Positions 60,900-64,000 of a DNA stretch of 64,000 nucleotides are shown here, one piece after another. The notes below the pieces were generated by a model that worked only from the letters and a program-made list of their open reading frames with translations, was not told the DNA's origin and searched no databases. Source of the DNA: Morella rubra (taxonomy: Eukaryota; Streptophyta; Magnoliopsida; Fagales; Myricaceae). A program made the translations under genes and the position numbers. The stretch covers positions 27,991,334-28,055,333 of the forward strand of contig CM025856.1 of NCBI GenBank assembly GCA_003952965.2, read 5' to 3'. Positions within the stretch are counted from its first letter, which is position 1. Each line of letters opens with the position of its first letter.

Positions 60900-61037
60900 A
60901 TGAAAGCTCGGGTTCATGTCCTTTTCAACAGCGACGGCCCCGTCGGGATAAAGACTGGTTGCGTATTCTACTCATCAGCTGAACAATTTGGCCGTATTAG
61001 AGATATGTTTGGAACTTTGCCTTCCTTTGAGGTGTGA
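60900..61037 (+). other. Short ORF of 45 codons, unknown
   Basis: Encodes MKARVHVLFNSDGPVGIKTG and 25 further residues with balanced, gene-like composition. A GAG|GTGTGATATG donor-like site lies just before the stop, so this could be a first exon. I could not find a second exon or a family. Confidence 0.3.
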
Positions 61038-62188
61038 TATGATATTTCGAGGGTGGTTAGAATCCTTCGTCTTCAACGGACCCGCCATTTTGTTTGGTAA
61101 ATTTGCATGATTGGTACGACAAATGCTCTACTTCATGTGTAGTCTCACTTCACGTAGCACCCACGTAACTTGTGCAAAGCAAGGACTGTGCTAATGCTAC
61201 ACGACATGTTTTTGGACAGACTTACAGAATGGCAAATCAAATCAGATGGAGACTAAAGCCTTGGCTGTGTCTCTGTCCATTTCCGTCAGCATGCTGCAAC
61301 CCCGGACTTCAATTTATTCTTTGTTTTTTTTTTTTCCCGAGGTTTGGGCCACAACTGTTAATTGTGATGGGCCAGATTGTTTTTTTCCCAGTGAGTCTGC
61401 CGTATGTCCATTGATTATAGAGCGGAGATCCATTTTCTTCTTCCCAGGCCCAAACACACCAGAACAAGAAGCCTGTTTGTGATCTCTGCGCCCTCAGTAA
61501 AGCCTGGAACTAAAGGGCCGGCACCGCTTTTTCTTTCCTACTTCAAGATACACGTGAACTTACTCTTTTGTGTTACCCTGACAAGTTTAGTCCATCTCTC
61601 TCTTTCACTCACATGCTTGGCTATCTTTCTCGTGATTTTGGAGTTGTTTAGATCGAACTGATACGTTGCTGGAAGACAAGACCGTCTGTGTCTTTTTCAA
61701 CATCTTTATTTACTTTTGTCTGAAGGGAGAAGAAAAAATCCGAAAAAAGTCGTCTTCTACGAATGTCTCATGTATTTCCAACAAAAGCAGAAAAGAGGTT
61801 GTATCGGGACTGGAGATTTGTATGGTCGAACGAGAGCTTCATGTGAATAGCCACGCCTTTTTTGTTTCTTTATCCGTTTCCGGAACTTGTAAAAGTTAGC
61901 TTCAGCATTAAGTTTTGCATTCTGCAAATAAAGTTGTGTCTACATGAGCTTTGCGATATAATTAGGATCCCCAAGCTTTACAATTTAAATTGACTTCGAC
62001 AAATGAATTTACACCCCCGAAATAAAGGTTTGCATTCTTTTTAGTGATGATTAATTGGAGCTACCACTTCATGTCTTAATCGTTTCAGCTCAGACCACTA
62101 AATCCACTAAGAAAATTGAAGAATTGCCCAAGAAAAAAAGCCAAAGAAGACAAAAGGCTTATTTCCGGTATCTTCAAGACATTATGTA

Positions 62189-62214
62189 GCTCTCTCTCTC
62201 TCTCTCTCTCTCTC
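62189..62214. repeat. (CT)n microsatellite
   Basis: Dinucleotide run about 250 bp upstream of the DUF1677 start; CT runs are common in plant 5' regions. Confidence 0.85.
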
Positions 62215-62455
62215 ACGTTCATTGATTGCGGAGGTTTAAACATGTTTAGTCCACATACATCTGCTCTTAGGCTTCTGCAGAGATAGACCAATATAAATTA
62301 GAACCACCAATGCACCTGCTGCCCACATAAGACAATCCACAAACTTCTGAGCTAGTTTCAAAGAACAACCCCTCACAATTCCCTTTCGACATATTTTCTA
62401 CTTGTTTCCAAATTTGCATTTCTTCAGTGGTCGTCTCATTTGTTAGTCCTCCCTC

Positions 62456-63016
62456 ATGGCGCCAAACAGCGAAAATCTCGTTGGTCGCCACTGTAAGAGT
62501 GAAAAAGTCATCAAGCCGCCGAAACTTTCAATGGAAAGCCTCCAGAGAACAATATCAAACATCTCGTTCGAGCTAAGCAAAGAAGAAATTGATCTACATC
62601 ATCTCCCGTCCATATCCGAGGTCGAGGTCGCAAAGTGCGAGTGCTGTGCCATGTCCGAGGAGTGCACCCCTGAGTACATCAGCTGCGTTCGTGACAAGTT
62701 TTCAGGGAGGATCATTTGTGGGCTGTGTGCTGAAGCTGTGAGTGAAGAGATGGAGAAGAATGGATGGAAAATAGAGGAGGCTTTGAATGAGCACATGACT
62801 GCTTGTGCAAGGTTCAACAGGCTCGGGAGGACGTATCCTGTTTTATATCAAGCCAAGGCCATCAAAGAGATTTTAAAGAAGAGTTCAAGAACTCGAGCCA
62901 AGTCTATGAGCCCCAGAGACAAGAGTGGTCAGAACAAGAGTGGGCTTGCAAGGAGTTCCAGTTGTATTCCAGCGATCACTAGGGAGATTGTCGACCAGAC
63001 GGTGGTCCATAATTGA
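62456..63016 (+). CDS. DUF1677 family protein
   Basis: Intronless, 186 residues. Plant-specific family of unknown function. The defining Cys-rich block is at residues 61-95: CECCAMSEECTPEYISCVRD, then GRIICGLCAEAV; its spacing of cysteines suggests metal binding, though that is unproven. Before it is a Ser-rich region with LQRTISNISFEL; after it are a helical acidic stretch (EEMEKNGWKIEEALNEHMTA) and a basic, Ser-rich tail (SSRTRAKSMSPRDKSGQNKS), which looks disordered. The first in-frame ATG is used; no earlier one fits. It stands alone. Confidence 0.9.
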   Translation: MAPNSENLVGRHCKSEKVIKPPKLSMESLQRTISNISFELSKEEIDLHHLPSISEVEVAKCECCAMSEECTPEYISCVRDKFSGRIICGLCAEAVSEEMEKNGWKIEEALNEHMTACARFNRLGRTYPVLYQAKAIKEILKKSSRTRAKSMSPRDKSGQNKSGLARSSSCIPAITREIVDQTVVHN

Positions 63017-63019
63017 GCC

Positions 63020-64000
63020 ACCAGAAAACGAGGGGGCCGTGGCCGTCTATGTTAAGAGTATGGCAGAGGATCAAAACAAAGCTACTTAGTGCTTAGTCTG
63101 TCGTTTAGGCTTTAACTATTCTCTAGTTGGTGCGTCTTATATATGCTTCTGAAATGATAAACACCGCCCTAACATTAACCATATCACCGAAGTTTGTTAA
63201 TCATATATCGAACTTCTTGTACTAATACCTAGCCTTTGCCGTGTTATGTATTTTCCGTTTATATATAATATTACATGTCGACTTCTTCGTTCCCCTTTAC
63301 TCGGATACCTTGCGCTGTAGCTTCTACATCTCTTCCCCTGCACCAAATTATTCTAACCTCTTCTATACTATACGCAAGCTCTACTTGTTCGGCGTAATTA
63401 TGATGATGGTTCCCAAATTAATAAGTCTTGTGCAAACATTTATCTTTTGTAATAACCACCAATGTATTTGAGCTTATTTCAAGTTGTTCACGCACCTCAC
63501 TTGTTTTTGGCCTCCTCCGTCCACTTTGGACGGCTTTTTGATTTCAGACTCGATCTTTTAGTTTTTAGGTTGGAGTTGTATTTGTGTTGGCCCTTTTGTT
63601 GGCCTTTGTAGTTTGTTTATTTTCATTATTTCGTCTTCAGATGGGTCTTTCAAGTTCATTGTTGGATTATCTCGATTCCCGACCATTCATTGGACTTTGT
63701 TGTGCCCAGGTTGTAGTGTTTTAATTACTAGCTTTCCTAACTAACTTATTGGTTCCGGCAGCTAAGTCTACTAATTTTCGTTGCAGCTCTCTCTATCTAG
63801 CATGAAGTATTTGTGGTCTTTGACTTTTTTAGAGAGTCCCGCTTGCGTCCCTTTATAACTAGGTTAAGGTTTGGTAGTACATTTGATTTTCTTGTATTCT
63901 TATTTGTGATTTTAATCTTAAAATGAAAACTTCTTGGCATTAATTAGAATAAAAAAAACAGTCCAAGGAATTCGCACATTAAGCACGTACATTCTTAACG
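63020..64000. other. 3' region of DUF1677 gene and intergenic DNA
   Basis: Nothing recognisable as a gene; T-rich on the plus strand. The DUF1677 3' UTR probably covers the first few hundred bases. Confidence 0.5.

Larger units (their letters stand above)
60600..62455. other. Intergenic DNA before the DUF1677 gene
   Basis: No recognised gene. Holds a 45-codon ORF at 60900 (listed separately) and the presumed DUF1677 promoter, with a CT run at 62189-62214. Confidence 0.55.

Overview
This window is nuclear DNA from a flowering plant, most likely a core eudicot. Genes are split by short AT-rich introns with GT..AG borders, intergenic DNA is AT-rich, and several plant transposon types are present. 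All the main proteins are plant families. I cannot name the species. Exon borders below were read by hand from conserved protein families, splice signals and intron phase, and every CDS given closes in frame unless stated.

Layout. (1) 1-6940, minus: organellar tryptophanyl-tRNA synthetase, running off the left edge, with a hAT-type MITE in an intron. (2) 6950-12227: divergent promoter interval shared with cereblon, expanded by a GGAAAATATTTTCC-type repeat family (long array about 9.66-11.3 kb) and holding a relic of exon 2 from each flanking gene. (3) 12228-18395, plus: plant cereblon (LON + CULT). (4) 19001-24646, minus: 19-exon cytosolic-type NADP-malic enzyme, convergent with cereblon. (5) 25.0-29.5 kb: gene-poor. 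(6) 29599-33695, plus: SAWADEE-homeodomain protein. (7) 37111-44776, minus: MUT9-like/casein-kinase-1-like kinase, interrupted by a 2,913-bp apparently identical direct tandem duplication of exons 4-13. (8) 46065-58149: two lachrymatory-factor-synthase-like genes (plus) and an alpha/beta hydrolase (minus). This region is a decayed tandem duplication with a nested LINE fragment and a Mutator-like element. (9) 58.2-64 kb: mostly gene-poor, with an OTU-deubiquitinase pseudogene fragment and an intact DUF1677 gene.

Functional sense. The genes are ordinary housekeeping and regulatory genes (organellar translation, E3-ligase substrate receptor, C4-acid metabolism, chromatin reading, histone/photoreceptor kinase, lipid or phenylpropanoid esterase), not one pathway. 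From memory, cereblon, MLK kinase, LFS-like, DUF1677 and TrpRS genes also lie close together on Arabidopsis chromosome 2 (about At2g25740-At2g25840), so this looks like an old conserved block.

The most notable signals are structural: the 2.9-kb kinase duplication, the palindrome-bearing 41-bp array between two divergent genes, paired exon-2 relics, an esterase whose duplicated exons have decayed in a complementary way, and scrambling of the SGVQPTG motif in the synthetase by two indels that together keep the frame. Several of these could be assembly artefacts, and I say so where relevant. I found no wholly new coding system.
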